From Vandiemenella viatica (taxonomy: Eukaryota; Arthropoda; Insecta; Orthoptera; Morabidae), in NCBI GenBank assembly GCA_031002005.1, contig JARYHS010008074.1:176104494-176168493 (forward strand): 64,000 nt of DNA, in the 5' to 3' direction. Position 1 is the stretch's first letter. Every line of letters begins with the position of its first letter. Shown one piece after another: positions 24,535 to 35,689 of this stretch. The notes below the pieces were generated by a model. It was not told the DNA's origin, did not search any database, and was given only the letters and a program-made list of their open reading frames with translations. Position numbers and translations under genes: made by a program.

Positions 24535-24781
24535 TTTTTTTTTTTTTTTTTTTACTTTACGCCTCGTCGACGTCGAGGTCATTAGAGGCTGGATGAAATG
24601 CGTTACAAGGAACAGGAAGCAATTCTGCAATGGCCTTTTTGAAAAAAGCATCCTGGCATTCGCCTGGAGTGATTTGGGGAAACCATGAAAAACCCAAATC
24701 TGGATGCTCGGACGGGGATTCGAACCGGCGTCCTCTCGAATGCGAGACCATAGCGTTAACCACTCACCTACCACGCTCGTG
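24535..24781 (-). mobile_element. SINE family A, full-length copy in a SoxB intron
   Basis: A 19-T run (24535-24553) starts the element, followed by TTTACGCCTCGTCGACGTCG, the body, a perfect B box on the minus strand (GGTTCGAATCC) and the head ACGAGCGTGGTAGGTGAGTG. It lies in the sense direction of the SoxB gene, about 330 bases below the start of its last coding exon's intron end. Confidence 0.88.
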
Positions 24782-24959
24782 TATTTGACTTCGGTAGTAA
24801 TAATAAATAACTTTGCAGGCTCAAATCTGTAACTTCGAAATGATCACTACAAACAATGTAACTTGTAAAAAATTAATTTAATCCATAAGCATGGTTGATG
24901 GACACTACCGAAGGAGATATACTGAGTCATTGCGTCAGACGTACAACAGCCAGTTATTT

Positions 24960-25122
24960 TCCTCTGGGACCTATAGTTTAACTTGAAATCCGAACGTCTG
25001 AATATCCTGGCGTAGCTCATGTGATCAAACAGCCCTTAAAATTGTTTTGCCCATCTTGATGTGAACGCGGCACAGGACTTCGAACTTCTGAAAGCATGAC
25101 CACTGAGCTACCACACCTCTCT
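24960..25122 (-). mobile_element. SINE family B, 5' part
   Basis: The minus strand begins AGAGGTGTGGTAGCTCAGTG, a tRNA-like A box, then a degenerate B box (AGTTCGAAGTCC), GATCACATGAGCTACGCC and TTAAACTATAGGTCCC, the diagnostic end of the family B body. The outer 3' portion seen at 34.6 kb is absent. Confidence 0.7.
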
Positions 25123-25519
25123 ATGAAACTCACAACAGCCTGATTAAAATTAAAATATAGAATTTGTGTTTGACTGTTTTCCTTTCAAGCACAAACTATT
25201 ACATTACATTCCGATGATAATTACCCTACAGGACAGTTTTCAACAGAAAACCTGTTGGAATATACTAAAGAGTAATTAAAGTGTAGGTATCCGTTTTATA
25301 TAACTACTAGCTGTTAAACACGTCTTCGTACACATGTACTTAGAATTTTATTGATAGAATTGGATATAGAAAGATGTAAGTTATGTAAATGGTGTCCCAA
25401 AAAACACGGTCTCGGGTTAATATGAAGGAGAAGCCATCTCCATACCATTCTACCATCGAAGAAATCTCACGAAAAAAATAAATTTCCAACATGTTTAAAA
25501 ATATAAAAAAACTAAGGAG

Positions 25520-25522
<3 letters not shown>

Positions 25523-25562
<40 letters not shown>
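25523..25562. repeat. (TG)20 microsatellite followed by G11
   Basis: Twenty perfect TG units, then a 4-base break and eleven G at 25567-25577. It is inside a SoxB intron and likely to vary in length between individuals. Confidence 0.95.
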
Positions 25563-25563
<1 letters not shown>

Positions 25564-25919
25564 TTTGGGGGGGGGGGAGGAGAGTCGGTTTGGTCTTGCC
25601 TTATTTCTTCAGCATTAGCATCAGATTCTTGGGTTCTAATAACTTTAGCTGCTCGAGCTCTGCTAGAGCTACGCATTAGGTCTGATTAAGACAGAGACAT
25701 GTCAAAAGAGAAGACAAAATAACTGATACCAGAAACTTTTAGGTAGACACAAACTAATAGTCTGGTGCAAAGAAAATTAACATATATACTATATAATATG
25801 TTTTGTCTGTAAACGAAATTAATGACCAGATCATACAGTAACAGACTGCCAAACACAGCCTGAGCGACCAATGTAACATCACAAACTTACACTCGCTATC
25901 CTACTGATTGGAACCATTC

Positions 25920-26635
25920 AGTTAGTTTTCAATATTTATTGAAAAAAATATTATTTAATCAGAAAAAATTATCCTGTGTCCTTGCCAAAGATGCAAATTA
26001 TTTCCTTTCCAAATATCAGTATAGCCGGTATAGACGTGTAGTCGTCAAAACTTAAGAGTTATTTTCACATTTTGAATATTTTATTTATTTTTCTTTTGGC
26101 TATAGCACATATTATTTATAATATTACTAGCGTAGATCGTACAAAAACTGACTGCGAGAGAAACAAAGACCAAGCAACCGATATAGCACAAAAAATATAT
26201 AGTGTATGGCATTGTTGTCCCGAACTACGTGACAGTTTTGATCTGCCGCTCATTCCACCTCTATCGTGGCAGGACCTATAATATAACGTAGAATCCGAAC
26301 AATGGATCCTCTAGGTGTGGATCATACGATCAAAACCAACTCGTAAAATTTCCAGCTCCTACCAGGATTTAAACCGGGACCAGAAAGCAAGCACATTAAC
26401 CAATGAGCCAATGAGCATGACACACTTTCACATCCTATACATCTGTCGATCACCGTTGAGTTATTTTTCAAAATTCCATGGTAAAATATATTATTTATAC
26501 AGAAAAAGGGTATCGTCCGTCCTTCCTAATGGCAAATAGTATCTCCCTGTCAAATTTCATCAAGATCGCATTAGCCGCTTAGCCCTGAAAACACAACAAT
26601 TGCTTTCACATTTATAATAGTATTGAGTTACGCCA
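25920..26635 (+). mobile_element. Composite retroposon carrying a SINE B unit, copy 1
   Basis: The left part (TAGTCGTCAAAACTTAAG) and right part (CACCGTTGAGTTATTTTTCA, ATTTATACAG, TTTCATCAAGATCG, then CACATTTATAATAG) align with the element at 55.85-56.73 kb. Between them at 26271-26430 is a minus-strand family B body and head. The TTTCATC.AGATCG end is like the 3' ends of many insect non-autonomous retroposons. No coding frame is supported. Confidence 0.6.
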
Positions 26636-27999
26636 AGAAATTTGCTCGCGTAGTGATTAGGTATCTACAAAACACTTTGAACTATGTCTAATAGTTCGTG
26701 CAATAAAACAAAATATCTGGTTCGTTGTCACCTGGAACCCTGATAAGTTACGAGAAACGAGTATCGGTTTTTCAATAAACATTTGTTAACCTTTCATGAT
26801 GCCCAGAATAATAATATTAATACAACTATAATCAGCATCTGTGCTGTGTTTTAAGAAAGCATGGTATATCTGTCATTTGGTTTACAACTTATGAAGAAAA
26901 AAAATTTATTCATCTTATTGGTTGCATGGTAATTTCTCCGAAGAGAGGAACCACGATATCGTTTCTGTGGTTTGGATCTGGACTGTTATTCTGTTCGGTG
27001 GAATGAATATTATTTTAATTTTTTATGGCAGTGATTTCTCTGAGAAATGACTTTCTTAATCACATTCTATTCCAAGAATGGACACCTTCAAGGCTTTTCA
27101 GACTGGCATTAACAGGACCTTATAAACTTTCTCGTCTCGCCAAGTGGCAGTACAAACATGAGTCACTGCATGCAACTGTTTCCCAATAGCTGAAGGCTCT
27201 ATTGTTTGAAGCTTTTTTCTGCCTACACTCCATAAACAGTAACCATTATCCTACAGCATAAATGTTTTACTGATGAACACAACTAACAAACTTTAGAATA
27301 AGTAACAACTTTGTTTAAATTGGATTCATATAGTCAATATACAGAGTTCATTCAAAGGACATAAACTCACAAAACACACTTCTTGATGAATGTAGAAACA
27401 GGATTCTAGATGAAGGCAAACAATTATTAAAAGTATGTAAACAATCATAAACAAAGTGACATTAATAGCGTTAAATGGTTAAAGATTCACTCCTATGCAG
27501 TAATACGCAGTAAGATTACAAAAGACTGATAAAGAAAGAACAAATAGAGGGATAGATTACTGGTCATATTTCGGCGTACATATATTATTAAAACTGAGGC
27601 GCTCAAGTGTTAACAGAATTAGTCCACAACCGTTTCGCGTTATATGAAAAACCAGCTAATGAGAAATTTTTTGGTGAATTGCATGTATTAAGTATTCAGC
27701 TTACCAATCTGGCCAAAGTAATAATAATAATAAGTTTTCAATTGGGGCACTACTCTGCGAAATTTTCAGGAGCAAACATTGAGTATTTGTAGTATCTACT
27801 CTTATATAAGCATTAATGTAAGATAATATTTTCCTTATGATCTTTTCCCCAATTACTGCTGCTGTCACATTTATTCATGTATACTAATACTCGGTTGTTT
27901 TTCGTTCTAATGGAGATTTAGAAGCGGAAAACAATTGAATATGCAAGTGACATGTATCGCTGGCATTGTCTATCTTTTAGGATAACTTTTCAACGGCAA

Positions 28000-28200
28000 G
28001 GAACAGAGTGGTCTGGTAGCTCTGTTGATTGAGGCCCGTTACTGTGATACGAAAGATCCCCGGATCGAATCAGTATCCGAAATTTTCACGGGCCTTAAAA
28101 CTGACATTCACCTCTGGTAAATCTTTGCTTTGTTAATGTAAAGATTCCCCATGATTGGATTTGAAGGCCCCAGCGTTATCAGGTTAGGTTAGGTAACTTT
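28000..28200 (+). mobile_element. tRNA-derived SINE, a third family
   Basis: GTGGTCTGGTAGCTCTGTTG resembles an A box and CCCCGGATCGAATCAG a B box. The body (TTTTCACGGGCC and onward) differs from families A and B. It ends near AGGTTAGGTTAGGTAAC. Only one copy is seen here. Confidence 0.5.
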
Positions 28201-29419
28201 GGAACTTGTCACTAGGTCTTTGAATGAATACGATGTTATAATCAATTTTAATTAGTCATGTTTCTAAGAAATCTAGAAACAGTTCTTGAATTTTGACCAA
28301 CGCGCTCTCATTCATTATATTCAAATGTTATATCAAATTATTGTGGAAAAGTAACATTTAGGATCATACGTAGTAATGTTAGGGGTAGGTAAGGGATTAG
28401 AATATTAAAAACTTATTTATTTAAATTCAATCGCACACGAAAACAAAATTTTTCACACGGTTGTTGGACATATGCACAGGAGGAAAATTGTCTCAAGTAT
28501 CCTAGATGCGCAGTTAGCAGTATAGAAATGAGAAACTCTTTCGCCTTATTTAACGGTGGTGGCTAGTTATAAATATAATCAATTTCCTCCATGGAAAAAA
28601 TACCACAACTAAGAAGAGAAATCCTTTAGTACGGTGTTGAATTTTTTTTTTTTTTTTTTTGCTTACTTTAGTCAGCATTTATATTATGACCCCGCAATAG
28701 AAGCAATAATACCAACAAATTAAACGTAATTACGAAAAGTGGACGATTACACTCCTCATAATTTTCGGACTTCCTAAATTCGGATGCTTTATTCAGTATT
28801 TTTTTTCATGAACTTGGTAATTTTTAGTGGCAAAATGGGTTGAAGTATAAATTAATTTATTCAACACTGTTTTCAACTATTGGGAAGAATGAATAAGACC
28901 AGTCCAGAAAAGGAGATAGTCACAATTACCGGTTTATTCATATTTTACTTCAGAAAGTGGTTAAGTTTAAACAAACATTACAGGATAACAAATTTTCTGT
29001 CCGTCCATTCAAATCACAAGGCTAGGCTCTCATGGCTTTTATTCCTATGAGGACATACAGGACTTTAATAACGACAGCGGAACAGAAATAAAAAGGCAAT
29101 AACTGCTATTCACGTCTATTTTTCTGATTTCCGAAAGATGGTAATGGTTCCAAAGAATTTTAAAATTGAAAATTGACCAATGTATTTATACTAGCAGCAT
29201 TTTGTTGAAAAAAAGAAACTATTTTAAAATAAAGCACCAATAGTTTTAAAGTGAAGGTACAAGTGCTTACATATTCTGACGCTTACAAGAATAAAGTCAC
29301 AGTGAGGACCGTATCGTTTCAGGTATTAAGGGGTAGACTATACGGATAAACAAAGAGTGGTACTGCACAGTAGCAGTCCCCTGCGAGTTCTACATGTCCG
29401 CTGCACGTTGATCGCTTAC

Positions 29420-29667
29420 CGCTGGTGCGCCGAAGCTGCTGCTGCCGCCGCCGCAGCCGCGTCCGCTTCGTAACGCCCAGACTCGACGTACATCTTGGAA
29501 GACTCGAAGTAGGCCTTGGTGAGCGCCGACGTGTGGTCCAGGTAGCCTCCACTGCGCTCCATGTACGACTTGGGGTCCGGAGAGTACATCGAAATAGGCG
29601 GCATGTACGCCGACCGGTACTTGTCAGCCTCCATAGAGTACTTCATCGCGTCCATGGAACTCACCAC
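29420..29667 (-). CDS. SoxB-group transcription factor, internal coding exon (second in window)
   Basis: This 248-base exon follows the 34.3-kb exon after a 4,620-base intron. The acceptor is GTCCCACAG and the donor is GTAAGC. It enters in phase 0 and leaves two bases (CG) of a split Arg codon. It encodes 82 full residues beginning VVSSMDAMKYSMEADKYRSA, with MPPISMYSPDPKSYMERSGG near the middle, then ALTKAYFESSKMYVESGRYE and a nine-alanine tract before SAHQ. The Met/Tyr/Ser-rich KYSMEADKYR and AYFESSKMY strings resemble the transactivation region of insect SoxB proteins. No DNA-binding domain lies in this exon. An open frame continues through the acceptor only for a few bases, and an in-frame GTG GTG starts the exon, so it is an internal exon rather than a start. 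Confidence 0.78.
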
Positions 29668-29952
29668 CTGTGGGACAACAATAGAGCAATGTCAAGGTAA
29701 CTAATTAGACGTGTAGCATCAACAGATCAATTTCATACGCAAATAATTACTCCATGTTGATTGGGCTATGCATAGTAAGTTATAAAATATTAATTTTGTT
29801 GTAAATGTAATGACAAAGAGGTAACGCAATACATGGAAAATGTAATATTGCTCCTTGTTTATGAAATGTTAACTCCTATTTTATTTTTTTTACGTATTAA
29901 AGATACCTTTCAAAAACGAAAGACATAAATTTGGATGCAATTATTACCTGTC

Positions 29953-29955
<3 letters not shown>

Positions 29956-30014
<59 letters not shown>

Positions 30015-30237
30015 AAATGAGTTTACGCATCGTCGACGTCGAGGCCACGGGATAGGACTGAGTACAAGGATCGGGAAGGAATTTTGCCATGGAATTTTGA
30101 AGGAAGCACCCCTGCATTCGCCCAGATTGATTTGGAGAAACTGTGAAAAACTTAAATCTGGATCCCCAGACGGGGATTCGAACCCGCGTCCTCCCGAATG
30201 CGAGGCCAGATCGTTATCCATTCATCCAACACGCTCA
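29956..30237 (-). mobile_element. SINE family A with a 57-base poly(A) tail, intronic
   Basis: Fifty-seven T (29956-30012) form the tail of this minus-strand insertion, the longest homopolymer in the window. The element then runs through the 3' region, body, B box (GGTTCGAATCC) and head ACTGAGCGTGTTGGATGAAT. A short match, GTCTGA, flanks both ends. The long pure tail suggests a recent insertion. It sits 289 bases upstream of a SoxB exon acceptor in the sense direction. Confidence 0.88.
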
Positions 30238-30734
30238 GTCTGATATTGAATAGATCTCTTTTAAGCATTACGATTTTGGTTTGCTACGGAAGTATTATAT
30301 CTTTCATGCGACTCTGTTCCCTGATTTGTTCATTCAGCAGATATTTTGGTTCACCGCTTATATTCTGGAGATGTACATGAACATCCATGTCAAAGTGTAT
30401 TTTTTTTTTTCACCATCAACCTTTTTTCACACTAACTATATCTTTCAGAAACAAAAGACATAAATTCACATGCAATGATTACGTGTTTGACATTAGGTAG
30501 GACTATTTTAATTGCAATGATCTTATTTTGTTATGGAAATGTTATATCATTTATGCAATTCTTTTTCCCGATTTCAAGAAATTCTTCGAAGGAAAACCAA
30601 TTCAACTGCTTCCATATTACAGCTGTGCCTTTCTGTAATAATTCAACATTCTACCCTATAAATAGTTATCGGTTCCACAATAGCTCTTTACGTACTGATT
30701 TTGGCTTGTACACAATCTTAGTGAAACATTGAAA

Positions 30735-33240
30735 GGAATTTGCTTGCGGTGACTGTACTCCATTGGTTTATTTGATGTCTGATACCTCCTTTGAATTTCA
30801 ACTAGTTATTGATAACACTCTCCAAATATTTATACCTATCGCATTTTATCGTTAGGTTATCTGCTACTTTAAGAGGCGATGTCATCTACTGTATGCAACA
30901 GCCTGGTATTCCGTCTTCAAGATGTTAATTTTTACTTCCCATTTTCTATAGTTCTTTACTAACTTGTCCCCTGTTACCACTACCTGATCATGATGCAAAT
31001 AACAGGCCATGTAAACAACTTCCTACCATTTATATCCAATTGCTAGGTACTTTCTGCTCGATATCTCAAACGTGCATTGCATTTGTATTTTGAACAAAGT
31101 TTATTCTTTTGTTAATTATGAAGGGTTAGGAGATTCTCTTTCCTATCTTCGCAACTTTTCACATTATTATAAATTTTCTGAATGGCTCTTAAATGCTCCA
31201 TTATACTAAAATTTCAAAAACTTTACATATTGGAACAATATAACATGATTTTTCGAACTCTATGAAAGTTACATGATGTATAAGTTTCTTTCTCTACTTT
31301 TCTCTGTTAACTGTTACTAGGAAAAGATCTAACGAATACAAGATCTTCCTGCTCGAAATCTGCTTTTTCCTTAGTAATAACTACCTCCTTCTCCATCGTA
31401 TGTTACCATGTGACCTGCCCACTGAGCAGACAGTGATATTAATTCTCCGATATTTGTCTGAGTCTTGTTTAACTTTTTTTTATTATTTTACTTATTACTG
31501 AAGCATTACAATCTCGGGGTTAATCTTCTCTTTCTAATAAAGGCTTTTTCAACATCTTTGTTAGTAACTACCAAAGTATGCTTGGTCCATATTTTACTAG
31601 CTCATAGTGTTGAGAGAAACAGGTTCTGTATTTTTACTTTCTATGTCATTTACTTGGTGGAATGTTGGGTTATATTCATTTGTATTTTCAGTCAATGAAT
31701 TCTTATAGTGCTCCATCCATAGGTCCATTTTAGTTAAAGAAATACCAAATTTTGAACCTTTTTGCGTGTTTTATAACATTCTTTATTATTTTCCAAGCTT
31801 CAGAAACTTCCGATTGGTCTATTAAGTTTATCACGTTTTCCAGCCCAAATTCTTCATTTTCTCTTTGAATTTTATCTTTACACTTTCGTGTTGTTTTATC
31901 GTGAATTTTGAGATATCAGTCATTTATTGAAGAGTTATTTCTTTTCTCTAAGTTTCTGCCCTATGTTTTGGTCGACAACTCTGGTATATTTTGTTGAACA
32001 CGTTCCTGCGTTACAAAGCTTCTCTTGCGGCACTGTGTATACATTCTCAGATTCCTCAATACAATGTCTCTACCTGATTTACTTGCGTATTCTTCATTTT
32101 TCCTAACATAATTCGTTCTTTAATGCTCTCCAAATTATATTTTCTTCTTTCAGCTATATTTGCTTTGTCTTCTTCAATATCTAGGCTTTAATTTATTGTG
32201 TTAAATTTAATGTGTTATTTTCTTTAACTTAATAAGAACTCTTGCTTGAACTGGTCTGAATCGCATTCCAATCATCTGTATCCTCCCACATCTTATGTTA
32301 TTAACTGCGAGTTCTGCTTTTGTGTAACATAGTGAATTAAAGAGTCCAGCTTCCTTATAGGTTGTATCCAAGTATCTTCTTACTTAGGACCACGCGAAAC
32401 ACATGGCTTACAGATTAGCCTTTTCTTCTTCTCCAAAAATTTTCCAGTCCTTGTATTCGAGTATATTAATGAATACTTTTAGATGGATATAACCCATTCA
32501 TAATTTTTAGTAATGTCTCTCACATCTGGCAATTAATCTTTTGCCACTATAATTTATTACTTCTTCCCCATATCCACCCACCACAATATTGTTTTACTTT
32601 GTTCCTATAAGACCATTAATGCCTCTTTCCGAGGGTTAACATCATTAAGAATCTTTGTTGAACTTTGATAAAAAATTATACTCTGTTTCATTATAATCTG
32701 TGGATGCTTGCACCATCAATGTAATAATTTCATGTCCATTTTTCTTCTGTTTTAAAGATATTGGATCATCTATTTATTTATATCTCTTTATTCATTCATT
32801 TTTAACTTTTGATGTGTTATTATCGATGCTATCCGCTTTACTGGATAATTATATAACTATATAAATGAATGTATTGACCTGTCACTTCATTACCTTTTCA
32901 TTTTTATTTGTCGCTGATAAAACACCCACTTCAATCTTCATCATACCCTCCTAAAACATCTCGTTGTTTTGTACCAAAATCCTAAATATTCCAAGTAACG
33001 AAGTTCATACTCCTTCGCAACCACCCAAGTCATAATCCCAGAGATTTCTCCTGTTTCCGAGTCTCCCGACAGAGGCCTTTTAGCCTGCATTTTACTTCAG
33101 TTGGAAAGAGGGCTGGCTTTTCTTGGTACTACAACTCGGAGGAGGAATGTTTTTCACTGGTTGTCGTTCCCATAAATGAATTGTCTTACTTATGACTTCC
33201 GGAGTCCCGCCTCCCCTGATACGTTGTAGGGCACACTTCG
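30735..33240 (-). pseudogene. Degenerate LINE spanning endonuclease to reverse transcriptase (LINE kind 2-like)
   Basis: The minus strand keeps fragments in the order of a LINE polyprotein. Near 32.6 kb a weak ILWWVDMGKK segment lies where the endonuclease should be. Near 31.7 kb comes SEVSEAWKIIKNV followed by GISLTKMDLWMEHYKNSLTE, the linker that precedes the reverse transcriptase. Near 30.8 kb DRYKYLESVINNQLKFKGGI is the YLG-type region after the active site. Frames change often and stops are frequent, so it is long dead. It lies in a SoxB intron in the gene's sense direction. The exact ends are uncertain by 100 bases or more. Confidence 0.6.
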
Positions 33241-33569
33241 TCAGCACAGACCATGACTACAATGAAACACGAAGCCCTCTTCGAAAAGATTATGTCCCTT
33301 GGAGTGGTTTTGAAGAAACCACTTCTGAAATGTAATGATGCAAAAGTAATTTATATATTAATCAAGGAACCAGTGAAGAAAATGAAAGTAGAAAATCTCA
33401 CGTAAAGCATCATTTGAATAGAGCGTTGAGGCATGGCTGTGGTCTTCCATCGATAGATTATTGAACCTGTATGCAAACGAATCAACTACGAAAGTGGAAA
33501 AGTGATATGCCAGCGGTCTAGGAGTAACAAATCAGTATAAAATCAGTATACTATAATTTTATGATTTCC

Positions 33570-34150
33570 TTTCCGCAGATATGTGTGTGGTAATAAATAA
33601 ATTGCAGATGAGCATGAACAAAATATTAAAGAAGAATTTAGCCCAAATATAATAAAAATGAAAGTAAAGTAGCAGAAACGATAATGATAGTAGATTAAAT
33701 ATTAAAATAGGATCAGCTGTTCTATAAGAACAAAGAGGGAACTCTTATTCGGGAATCGAAGTCAAATTAGATGAAAGAAGGAAGATTAATCTCAAAACCA
33801 GATTAACGTGAAGAATAGGATTTATATAAGGAAGGCGATACTTACTGTGAAATGTTACTTTAGTCAAAAGGCTTCTTAAAAATGGGTCTTTGGATCACAT
33901 CACTTAATGGAACTGAATTAAGAAGTTTGGTATGTTCAGAAAGAATTAAAACTGAAGCAATAAGAACATTGCACTACAAATATTTATAATTGAGCTGGCG
34001 GATAAATAAGTGGAAAGGAGTTTAAGGTTCACATTTTTAGACGTGCTGCACTGGTTAATTTGGCTGTGTAGTTGGAGGAACGAAATGGATAAAAAGGCAA
34101 AGAGTTGAACATTAGGTGGACAATGGGGGAAAAATGTTTTGATTGGTAGG
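33570..34150 (+). pseudogene. Very degenerate LINE fragment (LINE kind 2-like)
   Basis: QMSMNKILKKN aligns with the NAMNKILRKDFGLNINK segment at 7.6 kb, and EVKLDERRKINLKTR-like codons follow where that copy has NKLTTDRRSRNDVKS. Later parts read FRRAALVNLAV where others have GHILRHxGLVN. It is in the opposite direction to the LINE at 30.7-33.2 kb. Confidence 0.45.
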
Positions 34151-34287
34151 TCAAGTTGAAGAGATTTAACTCAGACGGAAAGTAGCAAAAAGAAGGAATC
34201 GGTCGTCATGCGAGACCCATTCTCGTAACATTTCAGAACAGTGGTTCTGTTGTCGAGCAGCACTTGTTAGCAGAGAGGTAGTGTTAC

Positions 34288-34424
34288 CTGTGCTGGCGCG
34301 GACAGTCCCGACATGGCAGACTGCTGCGCGGCCGCCGCTGCTGCCGCCGCGGCCATGCTGGCGGCGCTCAGGGACCCGTAAGCAGCCGCCGGCGAGTAGT
34401 AAGACCCCACCTGGCCAGCCATGC
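34288..34424 (-). CDS. SoxB-group transcription factor, internal coding exon (first of three in window)
   Basis: This 137-base exon reads on the minus strand. It is bounded by a pyrimidine-containing acceptor ending TTGCAG just above 34424 and a GTAAC donor just below 34288. It opens with two bases (GC) that complete a split codon, probably Gly, then encodes 45 residues and ends in phase 0. Residues 1-22 read MAGQVGSYYSPAAAYGSLSA and AS, followed by M, nine alanines, QQSAMSGLSAPAQ. The YYSP.AAYGSLS and poly-Ala composition fits the region C-terminal to the HMG box in arthropod SoxB proteins (Sox21b or Dichaete type); that family placement is from memory of the family, not a search. The protein would be a nuclear DNA-binding regulator of neural and segmental development. 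The HMG-box exon must lie further upstream on this strand and is not in the window. The nine Ala codons are mixed (GCC, GCG, GCA), so the tract is not a simple triplet expansion. Confidence 0.75.
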
Positions 34425-34584
34425 CTGCAACACACCATCACATACTCAACCAATTTGATATGTGCAGCTATATTTAAGGGGGAAAAACCAGTTGGCAGTG
34501 ATTGTAGACTGCAGACAGAAGTGAAAACTTAAAACTATTAACGTCATAAGCACAACATCTTATACTTATAGCTACAGATACACT

Positions 34585-34890
34585 AAATAATAATAATTCC
34601 GTGTGGTCGTAATGACCTGGCAACAGGGTTCCTATTGGCTGCACATTCTACCTCTGTCTTCGCCGCCTTAACCTAACCCGGTAGTGATACCAGATACAAG
34701 GGACCTACAGTTTAACGTCGAATCCGAACCACGCGAGTGCTCTGGTGTACTTTACATTACACAGCAAGCTGTGCAAGAGGTGAAGGTCGGGTTAAGTGTC
34801 TATGAAACTCCCCGCCTAGACAGGGACCCGAACCGGGGACCTTACGTTCCCCAGGCAGACACCTTAACCACTAAGCCACCAGACCGCAAC
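34585..34890 (-). mobile_element. SINE family B, full-length copy
   Basis: The minus strand starts GTTGCGGTCTGGTGGCTTAG, a good tRNA-like A box, with a strong T-arm and B box (GGTCCCCGGTTCGGGTCCC). The body contains ATTCGACGTTAAACTGTAGG and continues past GGGTTAGGTTAAGGCGGCGA to CACACGGAATTATTATTATT, an ATT-repeat tail unlike the poly(A) of family A. Total about 306 bases. It is the reference copy for the family in this window. Confidence 0.8.
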
Positions 34891-35014
34891 AAACATACTG
34901 TTAATATTAGCACGTAGATGACCCAAACTCGTTAGATTTTCCCCATACAAAAATTTCCCAACGCGCCTATAAAAGTTTTCACATCAAAAATTAAATATCT
35001 AACTTAGTACACAA

Positions 35015-35182
35015 CCCGAACGTGGTGGGTGAGTGGTTAACGCTCTGGCCTCGCATTCGTGAGATTTGGGTTTTCCATGGTTTCCCCAAATCACGCTAGG
35101 CGAATGCCGGGATGCTTCCTACAAAAGGCCATGGCCGAATTCCTTCCCGTTCCTTGTCCTCGGTCCCATCACGCCTCATAGT
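35015..35182 (+). mobile_element. SINE family A, plus-strand copy missing the B box
   Basis: It begins CCCGAACGTGGTGGGTGAGT and keeps an excellent A-box region (TGAGTGGTTAACGCTCTGGC). It then jumps from GCATTCGTGAG to ATTTGGGTTTTCCATGG, losing the B box and about 30 bases around it. The body and CATGGCCGAATTCC follow; the tail is lost. Confidence 0.85.
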
Positions 35183-35227
35183 CAGGAAGGTTAATTCCTT
35201 TCCTCATGGTTCAACAGTTTAATCCTC

Positions 35228-35620
35228 AGAGGCCTACAGTTTAACGTGGAATCAGATCTACGGAACGTCCCGGCGTAGCTCATACGATCAAATGCAACAC
35301 TGAACATTTCTACTCATCACGAGATTTGAACCATCAACCGGAGAGAGAAACTTTCGGAAGTATGAGCTTCAACCGCTGAGCTGCCAGACCCGTTGTTTTG
35401 AAGTATATGTGTGCTGAGTACTATCAAAATCGGATTAAAACTGTGGGTTTGTATGAAGAACGTTGACAAATAAGGGTAGGGGGAAAAGGAGGAGAGGCTT
35501 TAGGTTTTTTTAAATCAAACGTAAACAGTATTATACTATTTGTTTTAAAGTACACATATTTAAAGTTCCATAAAAATCGGATAAAAACTATTTTTGTATG
35601 CAGAACGTCGACAAAAAAAA
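35228..35620 (-). mobile_element. SINE family B plus composite-element tails, in tandem
   Basis: A family B unit (35228-35392; minus-strand A box GGTCTGGCAGCTCAGCGGTT, B box GGTTCAAATCTCG, end ACGTTAAACTGTAGG) is followed on the right by two copies of the composite-element tail. The copies read TCAAAATCGGATTAAAACTG at about 35425 and AAAAATCGGATAAAAACTAT at about 35573. The same order, SINE B then tail, holds at 56.3-56.7 kb. Confidence 0.6.
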
Positions 35621-35689
35621 AAAGCTTTCATTTTAATACATTAGATACAAGTACAACCTATACTTTCACTGCTAAGTGCAAAACGTCAT

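Larger units (their letters stand above)
24113..29419 (-). other. Intron between the last two SoxB exons
   Basis: The 5,307-base intron has a GTAAGC donor and an acceptor ending TTACAG. It holds a SINE A (24.5 kb), a SINE B (25.0 kb), a (GT)20 microsatellite, a composite element (25.9-26.6 kb) and a tRNA-like unit at 28.0 kb. The stretches 26640-27990 and 28200-29419 show nothing I can identify except a 17-base T run near 28640. Confidence 0.7.
29668..34287 (-). other. Intron between the first two SoxB exons seen
   Basis: The 4,620-base intron runs from a GTAAC donor to a CCCACAG acceptor. Most of it is retroposon: a long-tailed SINE A (29.96-30.24 kb), a degenerate LINE in the sense direction of the gene (30.7-33.2 kb) and a second LINE piece in the opposite direction (33.6-34.15 kb). 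Positions 30240-30735 hold nothing recognisable. Confidence 0.7.

Noticed and set aside
28160..28185. Telomere-like GTTAGGTTAGG
   Set aside because: Only two to three TTAGG-like units at the end of a SINE-like element; no array, so not a telomere or interstitial telomeric block.
34793..34890. Possible functional tRNA gene
   Set aside because: A and B boxes are good but the acceptor stem is not paired and the unit continues into the family B body, so it is a SINE head.
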